A stretch of 62,121 nucleotides of DNA from Clostridia bacterium (GCA_017465825.1 JAFTVI010000032.1:1-62121), one strand, 5' to 3'. Shown: positions 10,058 to 18,501, numbered from the stretch's first letter. Notes: generated from the letters alone by a model not told the origin. Program-made: numbers and translations.

Positions 10058-10086
10058 AATATAAATTCAGCATTGTATAAAATTTC

Positions 10087-10121
10087 TCCCGCAGATTAAA
10101 TCTACGGGAGTTTGATTTTTA
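10087..10121 (+). terminator. Terminator between convergent genes
   Basis: Stem CTCCCG-c-AGA / TCT-a-CGGGAG followed by TTTGATTTTT on the plus strand. It would end the nanA/methyltransferase transcript; on the other strand the T run is poor (AAATTTTAT). After it come two direct copies of TTAATTGTACATTG (10122-10151). Confidence 0.65.
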
Positions 10122-10151
10122 GTTAATTGTACATTGTTAATTGTACATTGA

Positions 10152-11495
10152 TTAAATAAGTCCCTGCTCCATCATTGCAGTTGCAACCTTGATAAAGCCT
10201 GCGATGTTTGCGCCTGCAACAAGGTCGTAGCCAAGGCCGTATTCTTCAGCAGCCTTTGCAGAGTTGTCGTGGATATCCTTCATAATCTGCATAAGCTTTG
10301 CGTCAACCTCTTCTGCAGTCCAGGAGTATCTCATTGAGTTCTGGCTCATTTCAAGAGCTGAAACTGCAACACCGCCTGCGTTAACTGCCTTTGAAGGAGC
10401 AACTGCCTTACAGTTCTCTTTAAGGTACTCAAGAGCATCGTTTGTTGTGGGCATATTAGCAACCTCAATGTAATACTGAGTGCCGTTTGCAACAATTTTC
10501 TTTGCTTCGTCCATATTGATTTCGTTCTGAGTCGCGCAAGGCATAGCAACGTCAACCTTTTCGCCCCAGGGCTTCATACCTGCAACGAACTTTGCGCCGA
10601 ACTTGTCTGCGTAATCCTGAACTCTGTCACGGCCTGATGCTCTCATTTCAAGCATATATGCAATTTTTTCGTCGGTGCTGATACCGTCAGCATCGTAAAC
10701 ATAGCCGTCGGGACCGGAAATTGTAACAACCTTACCGCCAAGCTCTGTAATCTTCTTTGCAGCACCCCAGGCAACGTTACCAAAGCCTGAAAGAGCAAAT
10801 GTCTTGCCCTTGATGTCCTCGCCGAAGTGCTTAAGCATCTCAACAGCGTAGTATGTAGCGCCGTAGCCTGTTGCTTCGGGTCTGATAAGTGAACCGCCGT
10901 AGCTGATGCCCTTACCTGTGAGAACGCCGTTCTCATATGAACCTCTGATGCGTCTGTACTGACCGTAGAGATAGCCTATCTCTCTGCCGCCTACGCCGAT
11001 ATCACCTGCGGGAACGTCAACATTGGGACCGATATGTCTGTAAAGCTCTGTCATAAATGCCTGACAGAAACGAAGAATTTCGCCGTCGCTCTTACCTCTG
11101 GGGTCAAAGTCGGAACCGCCCTTACCGCCGCCGATGGGAAGACCTGTAAGGCTGTTTTTGAAGGTCTGTTCAAATGCAAGGAACTTCATAATACCGATAT
11201 ATACTGAGGGATGGAAACGAAGACCGCCCTTGTAAGGACCGATTGCGCCGTTGAACTGCACTCTGTAGCCTGTATTGACCTGAACATTGCCGTTGTCGTC
11301 AACCCAGGTAACACGGAAAGAAATCTGTCTTTCAGGCTCAACGAGTCTTTCAAGAAGTGCTGCCTTCTCGTACTCGGGATGCTGTTCGATAACGGGTGTA
11401 AGAGATGTAAGTACCTCAGTTACGGTCTGTACAAACTCGGGCTCGTTAGCGTGCTTCTTCTCTACCAAATCAATGGTACGCTCTACATAATTCAC
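10152..11495 (-). CDS. gdhA: Glutamate dehydrogenase, NAD-type
   Basis: Second glutamate dehydrogenase, 447 residues. It shares [26 protein letters not shown] and PAGDIGVG with the gene at 217-1563, but its Rossmann turn is GFGNVAWG and the next segment TISGPDGYVYD, which is the pattern of the NAD-specific clostridial enzyme as I recall it. A catabolic (glutamate-oxidising) role is inferred. The start is a GTG at 11495, 11 nt behind AAAGGAG; translation from upstream codons would bury that site. Terminal residues MEQGLI match MEQGVV of the paralogue. Monocistronic in appearance, with a long AT-rich leader region upstream. Confidence 0.92.
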   Translation of the reverse strand: MNYVERTIDLVEKKHANEPEFVQTVTEVLTSLTPVIEQHPEYEKAALLERLVEPERQISFRVTWVDDNGNVQVNTGYRVQFNGAIGPYKGGLRFHPSVYIGIMKFLAFEQTFKNSLTGLPIGGGKGGSDFDPRGKSDGEILRFCQAFMTELYRHIGPNVDVPAGDIGVGGREIGYLYGQYRRIRGSYENGVLTGKGISYGGSLIRPEATGYGATYYAVEMLKHFGEDIKGKTFALSGFGNVAWGAAKKITELGGKVVTISGPDGYVYDADGISTDEKIAYMLEMRASGRDRVQDYADKFGAKFVAGMKPWGEKVDVAMPCATQNEINMDEAKKIVANGTQYYIEVANMPTTNDALEYLKENCKAVAPSKAVNAGGVAVSALEMSQNSMRYSWTAEEVDAKLMQIMKDIHDNSAKAAEEYGLGYDLVAGANIAGFIKVATAMMEQGLI

Positions 11496-11778
11496 TTTAA
11501 ATACAACTCCTTTTGAGGATAGATAACTAAATTTTGATTGATATTTTATACCTTTAAAAATCAAATTGCAATAATAAAGTTACAAAAAATATCATTTTGT
11601 CGAAATGATTAAAAATCACTTACTGATCCTGAATTTTTTAAAAAATTTGACAATAAAATTTTATCAAATAATCATCATATATCAAAATCTGTATATTTTT
11701 TGATATTTGTATATTTTTTCATAAAAAGAAAAACAGCGGCAAATAATCACCGCTGTAAATGTATATTATTTGTTATTA
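11496..11778. other. AT-rich intergenic region upstream of the second gdhA
   Basis: 283 bp without a gene. It must hold the promoter of the leftward gdhA, but no clean consensus is visible. Near 11678-11706 there is a 9-bp dyad (ATATCAAAA ... TTTTGATAT) and two copies of TGTATATTTTTT, possible protein-binding sites. The terminator of the DUF1846 gene is at its right edge. Confidence 0.4.
11726..11756 (-). terminator. Terminator of the DUF1846 gene
   Basis: On the minus strand: ACAGCGG, ten-base loop, CCGCTGT, then TTTTTCTTTTT, 22 bp after the stop codon. Confidence 0.75.
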
Positions 11779-13263
11779 TCAAATATGATAAAGATTATCG
11801 TTCTCATATTCAGGCTCAGTTGTAAGATTTACGCCCAGCTTCCTGAATATTGTATGATCCCTTGATGAAAGAATAACCGAGCAATGCGCTTCACATCCTG
11901 CAAGCTGAGGTAAAGCCTTTAATGCTTTTGCGGCATTTTCATCCGTTGCGGCGCTTACGGAAAGGGCGATAAGTACCTCGTCAACGTGAAGTCGGGGGTT
12001 TCCGCTTCCAAGATAATTAACCTTGAGTGCCTGTACAGGCTCAATAAGGCTTGAGGGCAGAAGAAGCATCTCCTCATCAATATCGGAAAGATATTTAAGC
12101 GCGTTGAGAATGAGAGCCGAAGTTGCGCCGAGAAGATTTTTTGTTTTACCGGTAAGTATCTTGCCGTCCTTGAGCTCAATTGCCGCCGCAGGAGCCTGAG
12201 TTTCATTTGCAACTGAATCTGCAACACGGGCAACTGCTCTGTCCTCAGCAGTTATGCCTGCTTTATTCATAAGGAACTGAATCTTCTCAATCTCCTTAGC
12301 ATTGTCTGCGCCTTTTCTGCGCTCACAGAGAGCGATATAATATCTTCTTACAATCTCCTGCTTAGCGGCGTAGGACACCGCATCATCATCAAAAACGCAG
12401 TTGCCTGCCATATTTACACCCATATCTGTAGGTGATTTGTAGGGTGATGAGCCGTAGATACGCTCAAAAATTGTATTGAGAACGGGAAAAACCTCAATAT
12501 CTCGGTTGTAGTTTACCGTGACATCGCCGTAAGCCTCAAAATGGAACGGGTCAATCATATTAACGTCGTTAAGGTCAGCTGTTGCGGCTTCATATGCAAG
12601 GTTGACAGGGTGATTCAAGGGCAGATTCCATACGGGGAAGGTTTCAAACTTGGCATAACCTGCGTCAATTCCTCTTTCGTGCTCATGATAGAGCTGTGAA
12701 AGACAGGTAGCCATTTTTCCGCTTCCCGGTCCGGGGGCGGTAACAACAACAAGACGGTGGCTGGTTTCGATATATTCGTTTTTGCCGAAGCCGTTTTCGG
12801 AAACGATTTTTTCCACATTGGAGGGATATCCCTCAATTCTGTAATGGATGAACACATTGATGCCCAAGCCCTGAAGCTTTGACCTGAACGCATCGGCAGA
12901 TTCCTGATGATTATACTGGGTAATAACAACCGAGCCTACATAAAGACCCACTTTTCTGAAAAGGTCGATAAGGCGGAGAACCTCAAGGTCGTAAGTGATA
13001 TTAAGGTCACCTCTGCGCTTACGGCTTTCGATTGAGCCTGCGCTGACAGCAATAACGATTTCAGCCTCATCCTTAAGCTCAAGGAGCATACGAAGCTTAC
13101 TGTCCGGCTCAAAACCGGGCAAAACTCTTGATGCGTGGTTATCGTCAAAGAGCTTACCGCCAAACTCCATATAGAGCTTGCCGCCAAAATGCGCCATTCT
13201 TTTTCTGATTTGTTCCGACTGCATTTTGATATACTTGTCGTTGTCAAAACCTTGTTTAAACAT
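11779..13263 (-). CDS. DUF1846 (UPF0371) family protein
   Basis: 494-residue protein matching the whole length of the DUF1846/UPF0371 family: N-terminal FGGKLYMEFGGKLFDDNHASRVLPGF, then a P-loop-like APGPGSGKMATCLSQLYHE near residue 177, followed by KFETFPVWNLPLNHPVN. Members are widespread in Firmicutes; their biochemical role is not established as far as I know, though a nucleotide-binding fold is suggested by the glycine-rich segment. Single gene with its own terminator. The start at 13263 has only a weak ribosome site (GATGTGAAAAG). Confidence 0.85.
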   Translation of the reverse strand: MFKQGFDNDKYIKMQSEQIRKRMAHFGGKLYMEFGGKLFDDNHASRVLPGFEPDSKLRMLLELKDEAEIVIAVSAGSIESRKRRGDLNITYDLEVLRLIDLFRKVGLYVGSVVITQYNHQESADAFRSKLQGLGINVFIHYRIEGYPSNVEKIVSENGFGKNEYIETSHRLVVVTAPGPGSGKMATCLSQLYHEHERGIDAGYAKFETFPVWNLPLNHPVNLAYEAATADLNDVNMIDPFHFEAYGDVTVNYNRDIEVFPVLNTIFERIYGSSPYKSPTDMGVNMAGNCVFDDDAVSYAAKQEIVRRYYIALCERRKGADNAKEIEKIQFLMNKAGITAEDRAVARVADSVANETQAPAAAIELKDGKILTGKTKNLLGATSALILNALKYLSDIDEEMLLLPSSLIEPVQALKVNYLGSGNPRLHVDEVLIALSVSAATDENAAKALKALPQLAGCEAHCSVILSSRDHTIFRKLGVNLTTEPEYENDNLYHI

Positions 13264-13403
13264 AACTTTTCACATCTGCCTTAAAATGAATTCCAATAGA
13301 TATAATAACAGAAAAAAAAATCTATTTCAACACATAAATTTAATTATTTACTCAATCTTGAAAAATAAAGCAAAAGATGTTATATTACAGACAGGTGATT
13401 GAT

Positions 13404-13943
13404 ATGTCAAAATGCATTGTTCTGTTTGCATCGGCAAACAAAAACGGATTTACAAAACAGCTTACTGACTGTTTTCTGAGTGAATATAACGGCACGGTAA
13501 ATTTTTACAATATGTACGAAGAAAATTTTGCGCCCTGTACGGGTTGCGGATATTGCACAAAACACGGAAAATGTCATATTGATGATATGAATGATATTCT
13601 CAAAGATATTTTTTCGTCTGACTTTGTTATTTTTGCATCACCCGTTTACAATTATACTTTTCCCGCTCCGATGAAAGCATTCTCAGACAGGCTTCAGCTT
13701 CTGTTTGACAAAGAAAAAACCGCCTGTGACCGTAAAGGCTTTTTACTTGCCTCCTGCGGTAAAAGCGGTAAATTTTCTGTTGATGTAATGCAAAAACAAT
13801 GTGATATAGCCTTTTGTGAGCTGTCTTGTAAAAATTGCGGAAATTTCTTTTTTATAAACACCGACAAGCGTTCAGCTTTACAGCAAGATGAAATCCGTAA
13901 AGTAAAAGAACTTGCAAAAGAGTTTTTCAATAAGGCTTTTTAA
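13404..13943 (+). CDS. Flavodoxin-fold NAD(P)H-dependent oxidoreductase
   Basis: 179 residues. The N-terminal strand and FMN-phosphate loop CIVLFASANKNGFTKQL, the cysteine cluster CTGCGYCTKHGKCH near 45-58 and FASPVYNYTFPAPMKAFSDR near 77-96 are those of the iron-sulfur flavoprotein/NADPH-dependent FMN reductase family. Substrate unknown. The start is ATG 13404 behind AGGTGA; earlier codons lack a ribosome site. Its last 17 bp overlap, tail to tail, the end of the PHP gene on the other strand. Confidence 0.8.
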   Translation: MSKCIVLFASANKNGFTKQLTDCFLSEYNGTVNFYNMYEENFAPCTGCGYCTKHGKCHIDDMNDILKDIFSSDFVIFASPVYNYTFPAPMKAFSDRLQLLFDKEKTACDRKGFLLASCGKSGKFSVDVMQKQCDIAFCELSCKNCGNFFFINTDKRSALQQDEIRKVKELAKEFFNKAF

Positions 13944-14595
13944 GCTCATATCTGCCTGCTAAAAGCTCTGCTCTGAACTCTTTTACATCACTTACAAAGC
14001 GGTCAAGAGCAATTCCTCCTCTTGCCAGATCCTCATACTCGTGAAAGTCCGAGCCTGACGTTGTGATGAAGCCGTGCTTCTTTGCCCACATCTCAGCAAT
14101 ATTGTTTGATGAATCGTGGCGTCTGTTGCCGTTGTAGATTTCGATACCGTCAATATACCTCGGATTTGTAATATTGGAGTCAATTCTGAAAGGATGCGCC
14201 TGAATAACCGTAAGCTGATTTTTCTCTGCAAGCTTTTTGAACTGTTTTATGGTCATTTTTGTAAACCATTCATTCTCATAGAGGAAATCCTCATCAACGC
14301 CGAAAACAAGATAGTCGTTATCGTTTTCAAATCTTGCTTCAAGAGCAAGCAATACTGCAAAATCCTCGGTTGCAAGTGTTTTTGCTTTTCTGTAACCGCG
14401 AAGATAGTAGTCTATCTTCTCTTTCCAGTTTTTGCCCTCATACCTATTATCAAAACAGTCCTGAGAAAAATGGTCTGTTACAACTACTCCCGAATAACCT
14501 GCATTTTTATAAAGCTCAACAGCCTCTTCGGCACTTATATGCGCGCAGGTGCTTACGTCTGCGGTGTGAAAATGTGTTTCGTACATATATTTCAT
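13927..14595 (-). CDS. PHP-domain phosphoesterase
   Basis: 222 residues of the polymerase-and-histidinol-phosphatase fold, a metal-dependent phosphoesterase. Metal ligands are seen in order: HFHT (8-11), VVTDHF, a Glu in LALEARFE, QAHPFR and the C-terminal SGSDFHE. The family includes nucleoside 3',5'-bisphosphate and sugar phosphatases, and the exact substrate is not evident. Convergent with, and overlapping by 17 bp, the oxidoreductase gene, which may let each affect the other's mRNA. Confidence 0.8.
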   Translation of the reverse strand: MKYMYETHFHTADVSTCAHISAEEAVELYKNAGYSGVVVTDHFSQDCFDNRYEGKNWKEKIDYYLRGYRKAKTLATEDFAVLLALEARFENDNDYLVFGVDEDFLYENEWFTKMTIKQFKKLAEKNQLTVIQAHPFRIDSNITNPRYIDGIEIYNGNRRHDSSNNIAEMWAKKHGFITTSGSDFHEYEDLARGGIALDRFVSDVKEFRAELLAGRYELKKPY

Positions 14596-14678
14596 AAATT
14601 CTTTACCTCACTTCGTGCTATTTCGTGTTATATTATATTACTTCTATTCTGCTTTTTCAAGAATCTTATAAAAAAATG

Positions 14679-14707
14679 TTGCAATAAATTTATATTTCTG
14701 TTAGTAT
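14679..14707 (+). promoter_or_regulatory. Probable promoter of the Gfo/Idh/MocA gene
   Basis: TTGCAA (14679-14684) and TAGTAT (14702-14707), 17-bp spacer, 30 bp upstream of the start. Each hexamer differs from consensus at two positions. Confidence 0.45.
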
Positions 14708-14737
14708 TGAATCTGGAATATTAAGGAGGTTTTTTAT

Positions 14738-15805
14738 ATGAAAAAACTTAAAGCAGCCGTTATCGGCGTAGGAAGCATCAGTCAGGAGCATATTAACGGA
14801 TACATCAACAATCCCGATGTTGAGCTTTACGCATTCTGCGATATCAATGAAGAGCGACTTTATCAGAAAGCCGAAAAGTACGGCGTAGCAAAAGAGCATT
14901 GCTTTACAGACAAGGATGAAATGTTTAAAGCTCTGCCCGAAATTGACATTGTAAGCGTTACGACCTGGAACAGCGCACACGCTGAATGTGCCATTGCCGC
15001 ACTCAACGCAGGCAAGGATGTTATCTGCGAAAAGCCTATGGCAATCAACGCACAGCAGGCTATGGAAATGAAAGAGGCCGCAGACAGAAACGGCAAGCTT
15101 CTCCAGATTGGTTTTGTAAGACGTTACGGCAACGACTGCAAAGTTGTCAAGGATTTTATTGACGCAGGCAGCTTCGGTGATATTTACTACTCAAAGGCAA
15201 CATACCTCAGAAGAAACGGCAACCCCGGCGGCTGGTTCGGTGATAAATCACGCTCAGGCGGCGGTCCCCTTATCGACCTTGGTGTTCACGTTATCGACCT
15301 TGTAAGATATCTTTTAGGCAAGCCTCAGCCCGTTTCAATCTACGGTGCAACCTTCCAGAAGCTCTACAACCGCCCCGATGTTATCAAGACAAAGGGCTAT
15401 GCGGCGGCAGACGCTAAAAAGGGTGACATCTGTGATGTTGAGGACCTTGCATCAGCAATGATCCGCTTTGACAACGGTGCTGTTCTTCACATTGAAGCCG
15501 CATTCTCACTCAACATTAAAAATCCCGAAGGTGATATTCAGCTTTTCGGTACAAAAGCCGGCTGCAAGCTTGACCCTCAGGTTGAAATCTTCACGGAAAT
15601 GAACAAGTATCTTGTCAATGTTGAGTTTGACGATGACACTGCTCTTTCATTCGACGGACTTTTCCAGAATGAAATCAACCATTTTGTTGACTGCGTTCTC
15701 GGCAGAGCAGAATGTATTGCTCCCGCACAGGACGGCGTTGATATGATGCGTATTCTTGACGCTGTTTATGAATCCGCAAGAACAGGTCACGAAGTAATCC
15801 TCTGA
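14738..15805 (+). CDS. Gfo/Idh/MocA-family oxidoreductase
   Basis: 355-residue NAD(P)-dependent sugar or cyclitol dehydrogenase. The Rossmann motif AVIGVGSISQEH (7-18), the catalytic CEKPM with Lys99 and GGGPLIDLGVHVIDLVRYL near 175-193 are family hallmarks. A strong AAGGAGG lies 7-8 nt before the start. A 7-bp hairpin (AAGTCCG ... CGGACTT, 15816-15840) follows the gene but has no T tract. No transporter or kinase is adjacent, so the substrate is open. Confidence 0.85.
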   Translation: MKKLKAAVIGVGSISQEHINGYINNPDVELYAFCDINEERLYQKAEKYGVAKEHCFTDKDEMFKALPEIDIVSVTTWNSAHAECAIAALNAGKDVICEKPMAINAQQAMEMKEAADRNGKLLQIGFVRRYGNDCKVVKDFIDAGSFGDIYYSKATYLRRNGNPGGWFGDKSRSGGGPLIDLGVHVIDLVRYLLGKPQPVSIYGATFQKLYNRPDVIKTKGYAAADAKKGDICDVEDLASAMIRFDNGAVLHIEAAFSLNIKNPEGDIQLFGTKAGCKLDPQVEIFTEMNKYLVNVEFDDDTALSFDGLFQNEINHFVDCVLGRAECIAPAQDGVDMMRILDAVYESARTGHEVIL

Positions 15806-15887
15806 TAATTTTTCCAAGTCCGGCGAAATCCGTCGGACTTAATATTGAATTAAAAATACTTTGTTACTATTGATACGGTGATCAACT

Positions 15888-16733
15888 TTGTTCGGATATA
15901 TAAGAACTCACAGACCTGAGCTTAAAGTGTGTGAGGATGAAGCATACAAAGGCATTTACTGCTCCCTTTGCAAGGAATTAGGCAAAAGGTACGGTATTGT
16001 TTCACGTATGTTTTTAAGCTACGATTCCTCGTTCCTTGCCCTTACGCTTATGGCACTTTCGGAAGAGAAAATCTGCTTTGAGCAGAAAAGGTGTCCGTTC
16101 AATCCTGCAAAAAAGTGCAATTTCTGCTCACAAAGCCGGAAAGAGCTTGAATTCGCGGCTGACATATCCGTTTTACTGTTATATCACAAAATCAGGGACA
16201 ATATTCAGGATTCAACGATATTTAAAGCTTTATTGTACAGAATAATACTGTTACTCGTGCTCCCGTCTTATAAAAAAGCAAAAAAACTCTGTCCCGATGG
16301 TGCAAAAATTATCGGGCAGTATATCAGTCAGCAAAACAAAGTGGAAGAAAAGCAATCACGTTCTGTTGACGAAGCGGCTGAGCCTACTGCAATTCTGCTG
16401 AAAAAACTCTATTCGATGGGCGAAACGGACGATGATGCAAGGCTTGTCCGTGAGCAGGTGGGATATCATTTAGGCAGATGGGTATATCTTATTGATGCCT
16501 TTGACGATATGGAAAAGGACAGAAAATCCGGAAATTACAATCCCTTTCTTCTCGGCAACAACGACAATTACGAGAAAATCAAGGGTGACATTCTTATGAC
16601 CGCGGGGGAAGCGGCAAAAGCCTATGAATTGCTTGACATCAAATGCTTCGGCGGCATTATCGAGAATGTAATATACGACGGCCTGTATTATGAAACAATA
16701 AAAATTTACGAAAGGAGACTTAAAAATGAGTGA
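15888..16733 (+). CDS. DUF5685 family protein
   Basis: 281-residue, mostly helical protein of the DUF5685 family; function unknown. The N-terminus MFGYIRTHRPEL and the cysteine clusters IYCSLCKELG and CPFNPAKKCNFCSQ (near 60-75) are conserved features, and an acidic segment LIDAFDDMEKDRKSGNYNPF lies near 205-224. The cysteines suggest metal binding; the DDxxKD-like stretch recalls metal-binding aspartates of all-alpha enzymes, but that is only a visual likeness. Start is a TTG at 15888 behind GGTGATC. The end overlaps the J-like gene by 8 bp. Confidence 0.75.
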   Translation: MFGYIRTHRPELKVCEDEAYKGIYCSLCKELGKRYGIVSRMFLSYDSSFLALTLMALSEEKICFEQKRCPFNPAKKCNFCSQSRKELEFAADISVLLLYHKIRDNIQDSTIFKALLYRIILLLVLPSYKKAKKLCPDGAKIIGQYISQQNKVEEKQSRSVDEAAEPTAILLKKLYSMGETDDDARLVREQVGYHLGRWVYLIDAFDDMEKDRKSGNYNPFLLGNNDNYEKIKGDILMTAGEAAKAYELLDIKCFGGIIENVIYDGLYYETIKIYERRLKNE

Positions 16734-17364
16734 TCCTTATCAGGTGTTGGGTATATCACCTGACGCCACAGACGAACAGATTAAAAACGCTTACAGAGAA
16801 AAGGCAAAAATATACCACGAGGGCGCATACGAAAACGGTCCTCTTGCTGAGGTTGCGGCAAAAAAACTGCAGGAGCTTGACGATGCGTACGACCGGATTA
16901 TTGCACAAAGGCGTTCCGGCGGTTATCAGTCATCATCAACACATTCATCGAGTGCATACTCAGGTTCAGGCTACTCAAACACATCCTACACTCCCCCTAC
17001 CTATGCCGCAATAAGGGAGAAAATCAGAAGAAATGATCTTGACGGTGCACAGACCGACCTTGACAGCATCCCCGATATGTCAAGAATTGCAGAATGGTAC
17101 TATCTGCAGGGAATGATTCAGCAGAAAAAGGGCTGGGCAAACGCCGCCTACGAGAATTACGAGCGTGCTTACAGAATGGACCCGTCAAATGCAGAGTATT
17201 CAAGAGCATTCCAGACTATGAACTCACACAGAAACGGCGGCTACAGAACGTCAAACGGACGAAATTCCGATTCCGACTGCAATTTCTGCAGTGTGTGTCA
17301 GGGACTTATCTGTGCAGACTGCTGCTGCGAATGTTTCGGCGGAGACATAATCCCCTGCTGCTGA
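16726..17364 (+). CDS. J-domain-like protein with cysteine-rich tail, HPD lost
   Basis: 212 residues. Residues 1-62 read as a J domain (DPYQVLGISPDATDEQIKNA, then helix III LQELDDAYDRI), but the HPD loop that activates DnaK is HEG (31-33). A serine/tyrosine-rich linker (about 65-88) leads into a TPR-like helical region (90-165), and the last 30 residues hold nine cysteines (CNFCSVC, CADCCCEC, CC). A scaffold or metal-binding role is more likely than a DnaK co-chaperone; that is inference. It overlaps the DUF5685 gene by 8 bp and is 10 bp from the membrane-protein gene, so the three form one operon. Confidence 0.75.
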   Translation: MSDPYQVLGISPDATDEQIKNAYREKAKIYHEGAYENGPLAEVAAKKLQELDDAYDRIIAQRRSGGYQSSSTHSSSAYSGSGYSNTSYTPPTYAAIREKIRRNDLDGAQTDLDSIPDMSRIAEWYYLQGMIQQKKGWANAAYENYERAYRMDPSNAEYSRAFQTMNSHRNGGYRTSNGRNSDSDCNFCSVCQGLICADCCCECFGGDIIPCC

Positions 17365-17374
17365 GGAAAAAGCT

Positions 17375-17911
17375 ATGAAAAACAGTGCAAAAACAGCCTT
17401 GGGCGGAATGATAAGCGCATTATCGCTCACAATAATGCTTTTAACAGCGGTGATTCCGTACCTGACATATGCATTGCCCGCTATTGCAGGTGCGATGCTC
17501 GTACTTATGGTAATTGAGATAAACAAAAAATGGGCGTTCTGCGCCTATGCCGCCATCAGCATACTGTCGTTTCTCATTCTCCCCGATAAGGAAGCGGCTA
17601 TGATGTATGTGGCATTTTTCGGCTACTACCCTGTTCTCAAGCCGTTCCTCGAATCAAAAATTTTCAACAACAAGCTGTGCTGGTTTGTAAAGGCGGTAAT
17701 TTTCAACATTGCCGTAGTTATTGCATACCTGGTTATCGTAAATGTGTTCGGTATTCCCATTGAAGAAATGGAAAAAGGCGTGTTTGCGGTTATCGGATTA
17801 CTCGCTCTGGGAAACGTGATGTTCGTTCTCTACGATATCTGCATAACAAGACTCGTCACACTTTACCTTAACAAATGGCAGAAACGGTTCAGAAAGCTGT
17901 TTAAACATTAG
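17375..17911 (+). CDS. Multi-pass membrane protein of unknown function
   Basis: 178 residues with about five hydrophobic helices (near 9-30, 33-48, 53-68, 104-125 and 138-158) and a basic C-terminus (KWQKRFRKLFKH). I do not recognise a transporter motif; the size and topology resemble small permease-like or ECF S-component-like proteins, which is only a resemblance. It is the third gene of the DUF5685/J-like operon and is followed by a strong terminator. Confidence 0.7.
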   Translation: MKNSAKTALGGMISALSLTIMLLTAVIPYLTYALPAIAGAMLVLMVIEINKKWAFCAYAAISILSFLILPDKEAAMMYVAFFGYYPVLKPFLESKIFNNKLCWFVKAVIFNIAVVIAYLVIVNVFGIPIEEMEKGVFAVIGLLALGNVMFVLYDICITRLVTLYLNKWQKRFRKLFKH

Positions 17912-17917
17912 AATAAA

Positions 17918-17947
17918 GGCAGAGTTTAAACACTCTGCCTATTTTTA
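17918..17947 (+). terminator. Terminator of the DUF5685 operon
   Basis: GGCAGAGT, short loop, ACTCTGCC, then TATTTTT; 6 bp after the membrane-protein stop codon. Confidence 0.85.
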
Positions 17948-18038
17948 AAAAATTTTTCAATTTACTACTTGATTTTTAAAAATGAATAGTATATAATATA
18001 CAGGCACTTCAAACAGAGCTTGTTTGAGTAATATATAT

Positions 18039-18131
18039 GGAGAGTTGTCCGAGCTGGTCGAAGGAGCACGATTGGAAATCGTGTAACGGGCAAACACCTG
18101 TTCGAGGGTTCGAATCCCTTGCTCTCCGCCA
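18039..18131 (+). tRNA. tRNA-Ser (anticodon GGA)
   Basis: Acceptor GGAGAGT pairs with GCTCTCC, G discriminator, and CCA encoded at 18129-18131. The anticodon stem CACGA/TCGTG holds loop TTGGAAA with anticodon GGA at 18074-18076. The long variable arm and TTCGAATCC T loop are those of a class II serine tRNA. It decodes UCC/UCU. A perfect terminator follows at once. A degenerate copy of bases 18072-18099 occurs at 19751. Confidence 0.97.
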
Positions 18132-18162
18132 AAAAATCTCGTTCTTCGGAACGAGATTTTTT
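18131..18162 (+). terminator. Terminator of tRNA-Ser
   Basis: Fourteen-base perfect stem AAAAAATCTCGTTC / GAACGAGATTTTTT closing a TTCG tetraloop. Confidence 0.9.
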
Positions 18163-18164
18163 AT

Positions 18165-18310
18165 CCAAGCCGAAGGCTTGGTATGTAATCCGCGATAGCG
18201 GAATGTATTCACGCGTCAGCGTGTATGTCATCACCATAAGATGTATTTCTTCGGCTTAATTACATACAACGCTTCGCATTGATTACATCCACGGCTTTGC
18301 CGTGATTTGT
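18165..18310. repeat. Hairpin-array repeat (ATGTAAT family)
   Basis: Short hairpins separated by a repeated eight-base spacer. Hairpins: CCAAGCC-gaa-GGCTTGG (18165-18181), CCGC-gata-GCGG (18190-18201), CACGC-gtca-GCGTG (18210-18223), CACGGC-ttt-GCCGTG (18290-18304). Spacers in the left half are TATGTAAT, AATGTATT and TATGTCAT (182-189, 202-209, 224-231 after 18000). In the right half the orientation is reversed: AATTACATA (18258-18266) and GATTACAT (18281-18288). The 347-bp gap between the tRNA and the next gene holds this array and no convincing ORF. It has the architecture of the 1-218 element with a different core. Confidence 0.65.
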
Positions 18311-18420
18311 TACTTCAGGGTTTCCCGTTGGCTAAAATACGTATGTTTTTCCATATACGATTCTCAAAAAAATTATTAATTGCATTTCACAAATATTTAT
18401 GTTATAGTTTAATTGTGAGT

Positions 18421-18501
18421 GGGGACGGCACCCATTATAAAAAACAGCATCACGAACTGAATATTTACAGCAAAGGGGATGACACCCATCGAAAAAAACA
18501 T
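18421..18501 (+). repeat. Decayed tandem duplication at the 5' end of the PLMP-like gene
   Basis: GGGGACGGCACCCAT at 18421 and GGGGATGACACCCAT at 18475 are followed by near-identical A-rich tracts. The copies lie 54 bp (18 codons) apart. The upstream copy has ACG in place of the start ATG and runs into a stop after 11 codons. It looks like a duplicated and decayed gene start; alternatively it is a leader element. Both copies can form a small GGG/CCC hairpin over the ribosome site. Confidence 0.5.

Noticed and set aside
13927-13943. Frameshift or misassembly where two genes overlap tail to tail
   Set aside because: Both proteins have complete, family-typical ends, so a 17-bp convergent overlap is the simpler reading.
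18165-18479. An omega-RNA or guide RNA for an IscB-like nuclease
   Set aside because: The adjacent protein has no RuvC or HNH domain, and the hairpins follow a repeat-family pattern. Kept only as a test within the PLMP finding.
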